The position numbers were made by a program, and so were the translations under genes. The notes beneath the pieces are model-generated. The model did no database searches. It was given only the letters and a program-made list of their open reading frames with translations, and was not told where the DNA came from. 64,000 nucleotides of DNA from Tetrahymena thermophila SB210 (Eukaryota; Ciliophora; Oligohymenophorea; Hymenostomatida; Tetrahymenidae), in the NCBI RefSeq assembly GCF_000189635.1, contig NW_002476013.1, forward strand, positions 558,001 through 622,000, given 5' to 3'. Numbering within the stretch: the first letter of the stretch is position 1; each line of letters begins with the position of its first letter. Of the stretch, positions 11,427-25,500 are shown piece after piece.

Positions 11427-12674
11427 TCAAATATCTTTATGTCTTTTTTATACTGTGTTAGTATAGGGACCCCAAGTAATAGTCCTTAGCCTTGTTTTAA
11501 GTAATTCTTTTCTTTATTCTGTATTTAATTCTAATCTAAAGGCCATCTTTTGTGCCATAATGTCGTATCTTTTTGTAACTATTAGCAAAAATAGCTGATA
11601 AGACTCAATTGAGTTGAACATTGTGGCCTAGTTACCCTTATAGTATTCATCTTTATGCTTTTCAAATAATTCTTTATTTTTTGACCAGTGGAGACCAGGA
11701 TATTGATGATGGACAACATGATAACCTTCGTTGAGATCATTAAATTCTCCGTCAACGATGGTTACACTATTAATAAACTCGTTCTCAGGATCTTCAGGAT
11801 CAATGAATGCATGCCATCCCCAAGCGAAACCGCTAAATATAAAGTTTGTTTCTATCATAGGGTAGACTATGTATCCAATAGAGAATTTCCATCCAAATAT
11901 TTAACCAAATACAAGTATAATTCCAATCCAATATAAAGTTCCATATATAATTTTAAGGACCATGTCGTAGTGCTTTTCCTTATAGAACTAAATGATAGTG
12001 GTAGTATTAGTAGAATAACCTGAAAATCTAGGGATATAACGAAGGTAATTGAGCATAGAATCTCTTTCTCTGTCTGAGCAAGAAATTAAATCGTCTTGGC
12101 GATTATCATACTTATGGTGATTTAAGCAGTGTCCATAGTAAGTACTTTATGGAACCAACCCATAAAAAATGCCAATATACCAATTGTAAACATTGCCTAA
12201 TATGTTACCAAGTAAATTGTTTTTGTAGATTAAGCCACTCATATGACCTTCTTTATGAGCTAAAGCAAAAATGTAAGAAGCAAATATTTGATTTGGACCT
12301 AATCTAAATGAGTGATATGCTACCCATAATAAAATACTAAACTCACAGCAATATGAATGGTATGCTGCTATTATAAAGAATAATGGTACAATAACACCGG
12401 TTAATATAATCCAATTAACAAAATAATAGTCCTCTTTTATTTAAACTAATTTTTCAAAAGTCTTTTAGGTCTTGCAGTTGACAAATTCACCAATTCTCTT
12501 TGATAAAGGTTCTTTAGTTGAAGATAATTTTTGATCTAGCCAAGTTAGAGCATTAGATCCCATAACAGTAAGAACAATAGGAGTTGAAATTAAAGTTATA
12601 CATGCTCCCATAATAAGAAGGACCTGTTCCTTCACCTGATAAATAATTTAGTCTTTTAAGTTTTAGTCTATCAT
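11427..12674 (-). CDS. Membrane fatty-acid desaturase (415 aa)
   Basis: A single exon runs from ATG at 12674 to TGA at 11429-11427. The three iron-binding histidine boxes of membrane fatty-acid desaturases are present in order: HKEGH (140-144), HCLNHH (182-187) and HVVHH (319-323, followed by QYPGLHW). Hydrophobic stretches lie near 17-38, 86-104, 111-137, 158-173 and 242-288, fitting a multi-span ER enzyme. The length is normal for the family. It should introduce double bonds into acyl chains with di-iron, O2 and an electron donor; no cytochrome b5 domain is fused. The HVxHH third box resembles acyl-lipid desaturases, but regioselectivity cannot be read from sequence. The ~90-residue tail after the third box is polar apart from one short hydrophobic patch (YQLFLLIV). 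Confidence 0.93.
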
Positions 12675-12917
12675 TAGTTTATAATTGTTTTTTATTTTAA
12701 ATTTATATAAATTAAATCTGTGCCAAAACAGTTTTTAAAGATGAATATCAACTTACTATATATAGAAGTGGTTAGATGTAATTTTGAGTACATGTTGGTA
12801 AAATTAAGAAAGAAAAGTATTTTTGTTTATTAACAGTAAACTTTACCCAATCTAACATTTGATCAGATTAAATCAGAATTATTTGATTTCTGCTTTTTTT
12901 CCAAAAGAAAAAGAAAC

Positions 12918-13250
12918 AAGTAACTAATACATGAAATAAGGTTGATTATTTTTTAATTATTTTAGATGATGTAGTGAGTGTTAAAAAGTCGTAAGAATAA
13001 AGTCTTTTCTTTCGAATTAGAAAAAAATTTGAGTAAATTAATAATGAATATTAATTTGAATAAATAATATTTTTGATACACTTTTACAAATAAAAGTTAA
13101 TTTTGTTTCCTTATAGGATTCATATTTATAAAAATTATTACAGTCTAAAACATAATCAGATATTAAATTTGACTTTCATTTTTAATTATTAACAAAAGGA
13201 TCTATTTACATATTTCAAATAAAATAAAACAAAATGTAACTAGCTAGAAA
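12918..13250. repeat. Non-coding direct repeat, copy 1
   Basis: About 330 bases that recur, diverged, at 13383-13705 with an offset near 463. Shared landmarks include a TTTCTTTCG..TTAGAAAAAAATTTGAG block, ACACTTTTACA.ATAAAAGTTAATTTT, TTATAAAAATTATTACA and a GGATC.ATTTACATAT block. Both copies are AT-rich and broken by stops, so it is not a gene duplication. Function unknown. Confidence 0.8.
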
Positions 13251-13382
13251 TTAGTTAAAATTATTTAAATTTATTTACTAAACACTAGATTTTTTATACA
13301 TTTAAATAAAATATTATTAAAATTTTATACTTTATATCAAAAATTATAAAAATTTTTTAAAAACTTCATTAGAAAAATAAAA

Positions 13383-13705
13383 TAGTAGCAAATATACGAA
13401 ATAAAATTGATAAATTTAATTATTTCAAATGATGCAGTAAATTTTAAAAAGAGATTAGAATAAATTCTTTCTTTCGTATTAGAAAAAAATTTGAGTAAAT
13501 TAACAAAGAAAATTAATTAATATAAACAATATTTCTGCTACACTTTTACATATAAAAGTTAATTTTTTTTCCTAATAGGATTGATATTTATAAAAATTAT
13601 TACAATAGAAATCTTAATTAAATTTTAGATTTAACTTTCTTTTTAATTATTAACAAAGGATCCATTTACATATTCAAATAATAAAAAAATAAGATGTAGC
13701 TAAAA
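13383..13705. repeat. Non-coding direct repeat, copy 2
   Basis: Second copy of the element at 12918-13250, in the same orientation. Differences are scattered substitutions and short indels in A/T runs, while several 15-20 base blocks are kept exactly. Confidence 0.8.
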
Positions 13706-15031
13706 TATCAATAATTAATAAATTTTTAAAAACTTGCATTCAAAAATATGATTTTATGAATTCTTTTTGATTATTTAATTTTAGTAAATAAATTCTTTTA
13801 TAAATTTATAAATCTTAACTAATTTTATAGATTTTGGTTAATTAAAAAATAAATTCTTAATTCTAAAAAAACTACTAAATTAAATAGAAAAATTAATAAA
13901 TTGTTTTTTTAATGAGATTCAAGGTTTTCAATTTAATCCATATGATAAACAATAATATAATTAATAAAAATTATAATCTAAATAAATAATATTAATATAA
14001 GTTAATTAGATAATAAAATTTATCTAAAGAGAATTATTGATATATTATTATAAATATTTTTACTGTAGCATACATAAATATGATCAATATTTAAGAGAGA
14101 TTGTTATCTTGACATAAACCAATAGTTATTATTTTCTTAATTTATTTTAAATAATTATAAATAATTTTTTTATTTAATAAATTCGATTTTTTTGATAATT
14201 AGCCATCATAATTAATAGATCTTATCAAAAAAAATCAAACGAATTGGAATAGGAAAAAAAATTTCACTAATTTATTTTGAATTAAAAATAATTCATAAAA
14301 TAAAAATTTATATAAAATATAGTCTATGAATAACTATGTAAAATAAAATTCATTAGGATTTATTTAAAATCATATCACTTTAAGCTTAAAGATTATTATC
14401 CTGTTTTAGAATGATTTTAAATATTAAATATGATGTGATTGAATTCTAAATTTAAAGTTTATTATTAATCCTTTCGCTAAGTTAAAAAGTGATAGTAAGT
14501 AGTTTGAATATATAAAAATTTAATACTTATTTTATTAAAAATAACAAAGTAAAAGTTTTGAATAGTTTTTAGCAAAAAATGGATTTAAAATAAATATAAA
14601 GATTCATTTTTTGTTTTAATAATTCAGGGTATGACTTGGATGGATATTGTCATGTGAATAGAACTTTAGTTTTTATCATTTAAAATAGAATTTAAATTAT
14701 ATAGACATTGTTAAGATAAAATATTTTAAATTTTTAATGTAAAAATTCAATTAAATTTAAATGTCTTTAATTTTTTAGTAACAATTTATTTTTAAATTTA
14801 TTTGCATAGCATTTAATCATTGAAAGTATACATATTTTTTTAATTTGAAAAGTTGAAATTTAACTTACATCTAGAATAGGAATTCTGATCAATAAATAAT
14901 TATTAAATATTAGTAAAAGAATTACTTATATTTATTGTAATGAAAATCCTTGAAAAGATACAAAAGTATTAGTTATTATAATTATTAATTAATTAAATAT
15001 AAAGAAAAGCGATTCATCTAGAATAATAATA

Positions 15032-15388
15032 ATGAAAAATATTACCTTAATCGGGCTTTTAGCAGCTATTGCTTTAATCTCGGCTTCTACTTATATTATT
15101 GTTTCTAAAAAAAGTCATCCTATAGTACATCCTCCTGTACAAGAACCTGGAAATTTTGCCCTTTAATTAGATGTTTGCACATAAATTACTCAAAAAAATG
15201 ATAAAACTCGCACAGTTTATTATCTTAGAAACTAATGCTAAGATCCTCAAAACTACGACATAACTTATCAATTAGAAGATGGATCCTTAGAACACCAATA
15301 TCTTACTTGCTTACCTAAGAACGCCCTAGCAGCTTTGAGCATCTCAAGTACTCTTCAATTAAAGTCATTTGCTGCCTCCAAATGTTGA
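15032..15388 (+). CDS. Small putative secreted or membrane-anchored cysteine protein (118 aa)
   Basis: ATG at 15032 follows an A-rich context (AATAATAATG); TGA at 15386-15388. The protein starts MKNITLIGLLAAIALISAST, a good signal peptide or signal anchor ending near residue 25. A His/Pro-rich stretch (HPIVHPPVQEPG) comes next, then a compact domain with four cysteines (contexts DVCTQ, NQCQD, LTCLP, SKC at the C-terminus), enough for two disulfides. Codon choice is less AT-biased than in neighbouring genes (GCC, ACC, CTT, CTC), which in ciliates often goes with high expression. Four TAA codons are read as Gln. No family is recognised. Confidence 0.78.
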
Positions 15389-16527
15389 ATAAAAGAATTA
15401 TCCTATATAGAATTATAAAAATGATATATATGAAATTTTATACATAAAAAAACTAAAATTATACAAAATTTAAACAATAAATATATTTAAATTCTCTATA
15501 AAAATGAAATAAAGTAGAATTCATTTTATTTTATTATTTTTACATACTCAGTTTTAAAATAAATTATATAATATTTCTTCTATTTAAATATATTTGTATT
15601 ATTTTATTAATATTATTAATATATTAGTCAGATAGTTCTTTGCCTGAAATTACATATAAAAGCAAAAATAACTAAATTTTTAAATTATATTCCCATAAAA
15701 AACTAAAAAAAACCTTTAATTATTAATCTTTAAATAAGATAATGAACTAAAAGATTCATCCTTAACCCATTCTACCTATTATGCACAAATGTTAATTAGC
15801 AAATATCTTTCTTAAAAAATATAAAAGTAATGCAAAAATAAGTAGACCTATTAAAATCAATTATAATTTTTTATTATAGAAATTTAATTTGTAAAAATAA
15901 GAATAAAAAAATTTTAAAAATGTATTTTTATAAATAATCAATCATTGCTATTTAAAAAAATAGTTAAAAAAAATTTTAAAACTAATTACTTAATAAAAAA
16001 TGACAATAACGTAAATTTTCAACAAAATTCACAAATTAAATTGTAAAAATTATATTTAAAAGAAATAAAATTCTATTTTGAAAGATTATTGTTTATCCAT
16101 ATGGGATGTAAGTTACAGAGAGTTTTTTACCTTAGAATATCTAGTTTAAATATCAATAAAATAAATTAAATTATTTATATTAATTGATAATTTTTTTTCA
16201 TTAAAGTAATATTATCTGAAAATTATTGAAATTTTATGTATAAAGTAATATATATTTATTATGTTATTAAATAATTGCATTAGTTAATAAGTTAAAAAAT
16301 ATTAAAATTTTTTATTTGCACAAAAAAAATTTATTAATAATTAAAAATGAAATTGATCTTTTGATTATTTTAGAAATGAACACATGATTTTATTTTTTAA
16401 ATTCATAAAATAGTGTGAATGAATGCTTGATTTATATTTTATTTTGTTTTTATTTATATATATGAATATTATTTATAATTAATATAGAAATATAATATGA
16501 AATATTTATTTAGAAATATTATTTTAA
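15389..16527. other. AT-rich spacer between convergent genes
   Basis: Holds the 3' ends of the small secreted-protein gene and of the giant gene. No coding signal or RNA gene is recognised. Confidence 0.5.
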
Positions 16528-19500
16528 TCAAGAAACTATCATAATAATTAAAATCAGTTGAATGAATTATTTTGATATTCTCAATAAATTAGCTGAAACT
16601 GTTTCAGCTCTAAACCAAGAGGGTATTTTGATAGATTCTCTACTTGTAGAGAAAGGTATGGCTACTATCTAATTGTCTGACATTAAGTCTGGATTGACGA
16701 GTTGACTGTTTTCTCCAATGAAATAAGCTACATAATCAGAATGGTCAAGAAGTCCACTGAACTCAAATTTGTTGGTTATATTTTGTTAGTCTTATGGAGT
16801 TGATGAAGAGAAAACAAATGGAATTTTTTGGTATTGAGATTTTGGAAGTAAGAAGTTAGTTGAATTTAATCCATACTTTATTTATCTTGCAGTTGGCTAG
16901 GTAGCACTTGCTAGCTATACTATTCCATATCCAATACCACTGTATTTCAAAGAAACTATAAAGGATGCACTATCTTCTGTTGAATTTACTATCATTGGAG
17001 TATATTTAAATTCTTAAGGTATTACTATTAATTCATAAGCATGTTCTATGATACTATAAGTAGGATCAACTACATTAGTACTAAATCCAGTACTTAGTTA
17101 TGTTTGAAGCAAACTAAATTCATTTTATAATAGGTTAACTGTTTACAAAGGACGCACTTCATCTGCAGTTTTGTTTTAGAGTAAAATGAATGAGTAAACC
17201 ATTGGAACGGTACCAATTATATCTTTAACTTCAGTTTCTATTACTTCAGTAATTGTAAACTTGGAGGGTTTGCTTGTTATTTAGAAACGGCTAGCAGGAA
17301 GTGTAGTGATTAAACCAAAAGCACTAAATAGAGTACTATCTTAGATAGTTTAATTTACTCTTATAGAGAATGCACATGGATTTTATTTTTTCAAAGTTGT
17401 AAAATTGAAGCTCTAAACAGGACTTGCATTTCCAGATAGATCTTCCACATAGAAATATAATAAATATGAAGTCTATTCTTCAAGACCTGTAAAGTGTAAA
17501 TAGGAGTCATAATAAATAAAATTAGTTGTTACTGGGGCAACATAACTAGAATTGCGCATATATAACTCCATAACATCAGTCTAATTACCATCTGTAGCAC
17601 GAAGAGTACTGTTTTTAAGTTCAGCTGTAGTAGGCGTCAAAGTTCCTTAAAGTGTTAGCATACTATAAACATTAACGCTTTCATCACAAGAAATACGTAA
17701 GTAAATGTAAGTCCTATCCATACTCTCAATATAGTAGTTTCTTACTGTTGGAGGATTATTATCTATATCTAAAATTTCAAAGCTTAAAGTATTGTAAGGC
17801 ATAATATAAATGTTTTAATAGTATGAGTCTAATTAAAACATAATTTGCCCAGAAACTGCCCCATTTTTTGTAGTGTAAGTAAAGGTTTATGAGACTTAGC
17901 CTGGTACAAATACCATTTAAGGGGGATTGAATACAAGTAATGAGTCTTACTGATGGTTCTTTGTATACATAGAAATAGTCAGCACTTTACTTGCTGGTTA
18001 ATTTAAAATAACCTAAATAGGTAAAGAGGTAGCTAACAATGCAGCTCTAGAAACAGTAGTTTAAAGAACAGCTTTTAGAGAATTAGCATAGGGTTTAGCA
18101 ATCAGATTAAATGGTGTATCCTGAATGTCTGAGAATTGATTTGTAGCTTTAATATTTTTAAATAAAAAAATTTAAATTAATTATTTATTCCATTTAAGTG
18201 TTTAAATAAAATAAGTTAATATTTCAATAAATTAATGTATAATCACTTAATTAATTATTAAACTTAAATTAAAATATTTTTTTTTTTTTAATAAATTTTC
18301 ATAGTAAAATAAAATTATTTAATATTTTCAATTAGAATTCAATTACATGTTGCTTCTGATTTAGTCCATACAATGTTTTAAGGTCCAACAACAGCAGAAT
18401 CTAAGGGTTTAATTTTAAATGTTTGTTGTTTTCCTTATGTTGGGTCAAATGATATAACTGGAGGAATAAATTCAAAGTTTTTCAAGTAAGGAATAGCAGT
18501 TACAAAATAACTAACAGCAATTTCAAGTGTTATAGTAATGTCATTTGAAGAAGCACCTTTTGGTAAGTCAGGAATGCTACCAACAATAATTTAGAATCCT
18601 TTTCTATAGAAACTCAAAGTTGTTAAGGTGGAAATCAAACCTGAAGTTTAAGATTTTACTACCTATATTTTATTTTCTAAATAAGTTACATTTTAAATTT
18701 TAATTTAAATACATTGTTAGCAGGGTCATAGATTTATATTACAAAATTATCTGTAGTTCCAGGAATAGATGGATTTTCTATACCATTAATGTAATAGCAA
18801 AGTTAAGCTGTATTTGTATCCGTTTTGGCAGCAGTTTAGCCTGTAATTGAAATTTTCCTTTAATCATTATATGTTGTACATAAAGGAGAAGTTGATGTTT
18901 ATGCATAATTTAATTCATTATTATTGTGCTGAGGGGTAATGGCGCAGGTATAAACACCTTTTTTAAAAAATTAAAATTTATGAAAATAAAATCAACTAGC
19001 TTATTTAACTTACTTTTAAAAGAGTATTGCGATGGGAAGAAAATGAAAACTTAATCAGTAATTGCAATTTAATTTGAGGTTTATACACAGAAAGTGTACT
19101 GTGCTCTTGCAAGTAAAGCGTTGCTTGAAGTAGATAATTGAGTAAGTTAAAGATTATTAGGAGGTGAGGTTGTTTAAACTGGTCCAATATCTGGTTTGTA
19201 TTGAAGAATATTTCCTGCATATGAAACTTAACCTACTATTTTTGTAGATCCTTAGCTTGGGTTCATAATATTGTTTAGTTAGATTTATATTGGATTGTTT
19301 GCATTAAGAACTTAAGTAACGGGTATACTAACAACGCCATTCTATACTGTGCATGTAGTAGCTACTCCATTAAGAAGACAAGCAACCTATTATAAAATAT
19401 AAAAATATTATTTTAATAGTAGAAATAATTAAAGATTGATATTTTTTCAATAAATATTTTTCCTTAAAATTAAATAAATTATAGAATAAAATATGCAAAA

Positions 19501-22500
19501 AAGAGCATTATTGATTATAATTTACCTGTGAATTAGCTGATGAAAGACTTGAAGGATATAAAGAAGTATCAAATTAGAATTAAATTTAGGCTCCCACTGG
19601 AATATTTTAAGAAGGGGTTATTGATATTTAATAATTAGATAAAGAAGCTTCGTTTTTTGGGCTAAAACTAAAGGTCGCTGACATTGTGGCTGGTTATGGA
19701 GAGTAATTAAATAATAAAGAATTATCTGTTGGATCAGTTTAATCAACATTTTTTCCATCGTAAATAGTGGCGATTGAGAATAAATTTGTTTGAAGTGTGG
19801 TCATAGGATTTGGGAAGGCTTTGAAAGTAACAGTCATTGAAGATTTAGCAGGCCACATGAATGTTGGTATAATTGTTAAAGTATAGTAAGAACCAGTTGG
19901 ACCTGACCAGCTTGTTGAGTAAGTTAAAGAACTTGATGTCCACGAACCTAATTTTGTAAAAAAATAATAAATACTAAGTGAATAAGTAATTTTTATTTAG
20001 TCAACTTTAATAAAATTCGTTTTTAAATAAGATAAAATTTGTAAAGGTAGCAAAATTTATTAAAATAATAACCTATTATTTAAGTTGGAGTAGGTAGAGG
20101 AGGAAGAGTGAGAGCTCTTTCAAGGAAATTTGAAGGGAAATTCATCACTATATAACCTCCAATGGGTAAATCAGATGTAGATTGTATGACAAATGTATAG
20201 TCTGTGATAATATTCTAAAAGTAAGAAGTTCCACTCATTGTTAGATATAAAAAGGATGTACTACGTTTAGGGAGATAAGTAATTACTGGGAAATAACCAC
20301 TATTTATTAAATAGCCAAGTGGATGAGTTATAGAAACTTAGAAATCATTAGGAAGAGTTTACTAAGCATAGCTTGGATTGTTACGAGTACCAACAATTTA
20401 AACAGTTAAACTCGTTTATTCTGGAATATCTTTAAGAACTACTATACTAAAACCGTTTGGTGAAAATGTGGAAACACATGAACTTACACTCAGTGAAGTT
20501 GCATCACTGACTTAGCAAGTTTCTTAGGGAGAAGCCTAACCAAAGCTAGGGAAATTAAGAGCAGCACGATTTGGTAAGGTAATAGTTATCAAAGAACCTG
20601 GAGGAACATCATAAGAAGGAGTGAATCCGTATGTGTAAGTTACATAACGCTCATCAGCAAAATATTTAGATAGGTACATACTCAAGGAAACAAAGCTGCC
20701 TACTGCAGGATTACTTATGGGGGTGTAAAGGTAAGTACGAATTATAGTCCTTGAGGCAGCATCATAAGAGTCTATACGTATAGAATATGGTGTAGGGAAT
20801 CTGAATGCAGCGTTTCTAAGCTAATAAATTTAGAGGCTATTGATAACTCCTCCTGAACCACAAGGCGTATTTTAAGGAACTTTAACAAAAATTTAATTAG
20901 TGTCTTCATATATCCAAATTTTTGCTGGTATATTAGCAATAGTAGCTGAAATTTATCCATTATCTACTAAAACAAACTTTACATTAGGTATTTTCAAAAC
21001 TAAAATTGTGTTGGCCAAAAAGCTAAACATTGGATTTCCAGTTGCATCGAAACATCCTTGGTAGTTATTTTGATAATCATACATTTAATCAAAAAAGAAA
21101 GTCCAAGTTGAATAAGCACCAACTTAATTTGGAGTAACAGTAGCCATATTTGATGACCAATAATACCAGTTAATTAATTGTGCAGATTGACCAAGGGTAA
21201 ATTAGCTACTTCCTATGATATCGTTTTGAGATCCGTCACCGTTTTATTAGAAGACTCTTGTATTTATAAAGCCCTAATTATTATAGTAAGTTTGAGGAGG
21301 GCATGGTATATTTAGTAAATGAAGCTCAATGTAAGTATTTGCTGATATTGACTAGAAATTAGACACACGTACTATAACAGGGTTATAAATAGATTATTAA
21401 GTTGAGGGCATGATTGTACAAATAAGCTTTTATCCTGATTGAGGAATTAAACCTGCATAAGCTTTGCAAGCAAATGGATTAATAGGAGAAGCAGCTACTA
21501 GATTTAAATTCCATCCTGGGGAACCATAATATTCTATATAATCACGAGTATTAAACATTATATCAAGATAAGCTATTGGATTTTTTAAGCTTGGATCTGA
21601 AATACCAACAGAAGTATCATATCCAGGAGGGATATCACGTGGAGTATAGAATGAAAGAATTATTCTGGCTTCAATTTAGCTTTACATAACATTAGTAATA
21701 TATGAGTAAGAATTTCCAGCAGGATAAGCAGTCGTGCTTAAATAGCTTGGATTTGTAGTAGCTCCTTAGTTAGAATATTCTTATGACACATTTCCTGAAG
21801 TATCTTTAGATGTAATAAATACTTAGAACTAATCAGCTCCAGCAACGGGAGGCATTTTGACACCATTTTAATTATTTATAGAATCTATTTTGATTTAATT
21901 GTTAATTAAATAATCTTACAAAATAAAATTTTTTACTTTATGTAGTGAAAAACACAAGACCACACTTGTTGAATAAACCTACATTCCTATTAGTATTCAT
22001 AAAGATCTTACGATCAGAAGTAATCTAGCAGTATTATCCATCTATATCAGTATGATAAATATGGTCAACTGAGCAAACATCTGTACCACCATTAGGGATA
22101 TCATAAGCTTTATTTATTTAATAAGAAGATTTAAATAGGTTTATTAATTTAATTAAAGTTAAGACAATCTTTAGAAAAAAGATAAAAAAAAGAAGTAAAA
22201 GTTTTATTTTCTAAAAAAATTTAAAGATATTGTATTTTCATAATTAAGATTTAATAACTAATATAATTTAAATATTTGTTTATTTGCTTTTTTTTATATT
22301 GTAACTTATTAAATGTGGGAAGAAATACATTTTTTAGTAATTAGTTTTATTAAAATTTTAATTACTTAATGGCATCCAAACCTAAATTTAAGTTGACTAG
22401 GTGTCATCTGTTTCAGGGTGATAAGCTCTAGGTATAATACGCATATTCATTTCAGCATATTAGTTAATACCAGCTCTTCTATCTTAAAAACTGAATGTAT

Positions 22501-25500
22501 TTCTATAAACTCTGAATAAATTTGGGAAAGGAACAAATTTGCCAACCCATGTTTTGCCATTTGCATTATAATTGAGGTTATTTATTTGTAATGAGTTAGC
22601 AGAAAAAGTTCTACATACCCAATCTGTTGTCCATCCCGCATTATATGGATTGGTTATCATTAACTCAAGTATAATTAACCCATCTTCAAAATTTTCATTA
22701 TAATTGAAATTGGTTATTTCTATAAACCAATTCGTTGTCTAGTAAGATATTTTACACTGAATATCATTACTAATATTGTTAAAATCTACTAAAACAACCC
22801 CTTTCTTTATTTTACAGCTTCTTATATTCTAGAAAGAATTTGGAGCAAAAAGCCATATAGTTTTCATAGTACTCGTTCTTGTGTATATGTACAAACCTAT
22901 TCTATAGAGAACATCTCTATTTTCAGGATTATCAGCAGCTGTTGTTTCCATTACTACACCACAAGGCATCTATTAAGGAGTTATATATTGATTAGATCTC
23001 ATAATTACTGTCTTGTAACCATCATACACCCAGGCTCTAAGTAAGGATTAAGCATTAAGATAATTATAAGTAAACGGAGGATTCCTACGATTATATGGAT
23101 ACCCTGTACCTTCTACTTCTCTTGCCATATACTAATTAGTAACAGTATCTAAGTTATTAGAAAAGACTAGCCATCTAGATTGTGGTAAGAAAGTACACCC
23201 AACAGGCCCATGAGGAACAGGACAACTAGGGTTATAGTTGGAGCATTGGCCTTAATTTACCCATGCATCGTGCTACTTACAACCTGCATTATTGACCATT
23301 TGATATGGATATCCATATTAAATTACTACAGCGCTTTGATATTTGTTTAGTTAGATACCAAGAGGAATTATATTGACTGTTACATTTCTCAAGTCGAAAT
23401 TAACTCTTGTGTCATAGTGTTAAATTTAGAATTAACTAGAGCCCATGATAATAGGAGGTGTCGCATCATTCCATTATGGTACTATATAGTATCTCCATTA
23501 ACTATTTATTGCTATTTTGTAAAAAATATTTAAATTTTGAAGTTTTTTGTTAATGTTAAAATTTTTTATTTATTGAAATAGTATATTTAATCTAAAAATA
23601 GAATAAATATTGCCAAATTTAATCATATTTTATAGAGGTGATTTTATATAAAATAAAAATATATTTTAAATAAATTTACGATAAAATGTTCCATCTGGTT
23701 GTAACTGTTATATAATAATATTCATGTGAGCAGCAGTTTAATATCTGAAAGGTAGAGCATCATTATAAGTCTTTTTTCCGATTTAAGGATTGTTAAATAC
23801 AGTTCCATCTACAATTTTGTTAGGATTTTTTATTCTTCCTAATGCAATATTAAATGCCTTTCCAGCATTTATTGCAGGATGACCTTCCATTATTATGTAT
23901 GCTGGAGTAGTAGGAAGTTAACCTGAAGCAGGAATAATAGAGCACGACAATAAACTATAATTTAAAAATTTAATTAATGAAATTATTTATAATTAAATAT
24001 TTGTTACTTTTATCCTGCAGGTATAAAAGGTGTACCAAAAATTCCATTGTACATTCCACCACAACTAGCAGCTCCAGCTGTGGTTAGTTTTTAGCCTGTA
24101 GGATCTTCATCCCAACTTGGGAATATACCATTATGTGTCTAAAATTAAAATACAATTCTTGTCCTAGAAGTGGATGTTAATAGGCCAGATGCTATAGGAT
24201 TATTAACTGTAGCTAAAGTTACATTTATATAGGTATACAAGTATTATTCTGCAAAAGTTTATGCATCAATGTTATTGTTGTAACTATATGTATTAGCTTC
24301 GTGTGAGTAGGAATAAACTCTAAATACATTTGGATCAAATGGGCAAGGAGGAATATTTGCTTATATCCAAGCAACTAAAATAAAAAAATAAATGATAAAA
24401 ATTTAGATAAAAAATATCATATAATTAATTCTATTAAAAAGTAAATAAATAAAAATTTAATTACCTTCTTGATAATAATCATTTCCTTAATTTTCGTTGC
24501 TAGTTGATAATCTTGTCCATTAAATAGCAGAAGGACCATTCACTTGAATACCCCATGTATATACTAAGTTATAAAATAGTTTATAGAAAAATTATGTAAA
24601 TATTTTCAATATTACCATTGTTTGTTCTAACTGTAAGATAAAGCAAATACTCAGAGCCACTATTAACACTCGTTTCTTCTGGAATGAAAGCCCATATAAC
24701 ACCATTAGGACGGAGGTCGCATCTGAAAGTCTTAACAAAAATTAATTGTGCATTACCAGTATCAGCAAAATAACAAATAAGTTCCTCTCCAGCTAAAAGT
24801 TATTGAATTTAAGCAAAAAAGTTAATTTCAATATAATCAGAAGGGTAGCTATAATTCTTTCTAAATTAAAACTTGAGTACTATAGGTCCACGGTTACCAC
24901 CACAAACTGGTATAGGTTCCTGTACTCTATCTAATATATTTAACTAAAGCAATACAATAGATAATACATTAAAATTAGTATATGAGTTATCTTAATCAAT
25001 GATGTGGCTATAATTAGGATCATATCCTGGAACTTAAGGTCTGTTATTATAGCCAGTTAAATCCCAAAAAGTTGTTAAACTAAAATTCACTCTATTACCT
25101 GCATTTCCACTATTTTAAATTTGTAATACAAATTTAATAACACCTCCAACAACAGGATCATACTATGTATCCCAATCATAAAGATATATTCTTCTTTATG
25201 ATGAAACAACAATACATTAAGCATTTGATAAACCACTAAGGATAACACAATAGTTACTTAAGAATTACCAATCTGAATCAGCAGCTGCATTCAATGTTCC
25301 CCAATAAATAGAAATATATCCTCCTATGGGTATTTTATTGTAAGGCTAGTAAGTAAACTTTTTTATTTAAAGAAATTAAAATTAATAAACTATTTTATTA
25401 ACTAGCTAAATAATTAAAAAGTTAGTTTTAAATTAATAAAAAGATAAGTTTTTTAGCAAATTCTCAAATTAAAAAAAATTAACTAATTTAGACAAATTAA

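Larger units (their letters stand above)
12675..15031. other. Long AT-rich spacer without a recognised gene
   Basis: Over 2.3 kb of very AT-rich DNA between the 5' ends of the desaturase (-) and the small secreted protein (+). It contains a diverged direct duplication (12918-13250 and 13383-13705). No ORF with protein-like composition was found in either sense. Confidence 0.55.

Noticed and set aside
11628-11858. 76-codon minus ORF taken as a separate small gene
   Set aside because: It is the C-terminal part of the desaturase, holding the third histidine box; the gene runs from 12674 to 11427.
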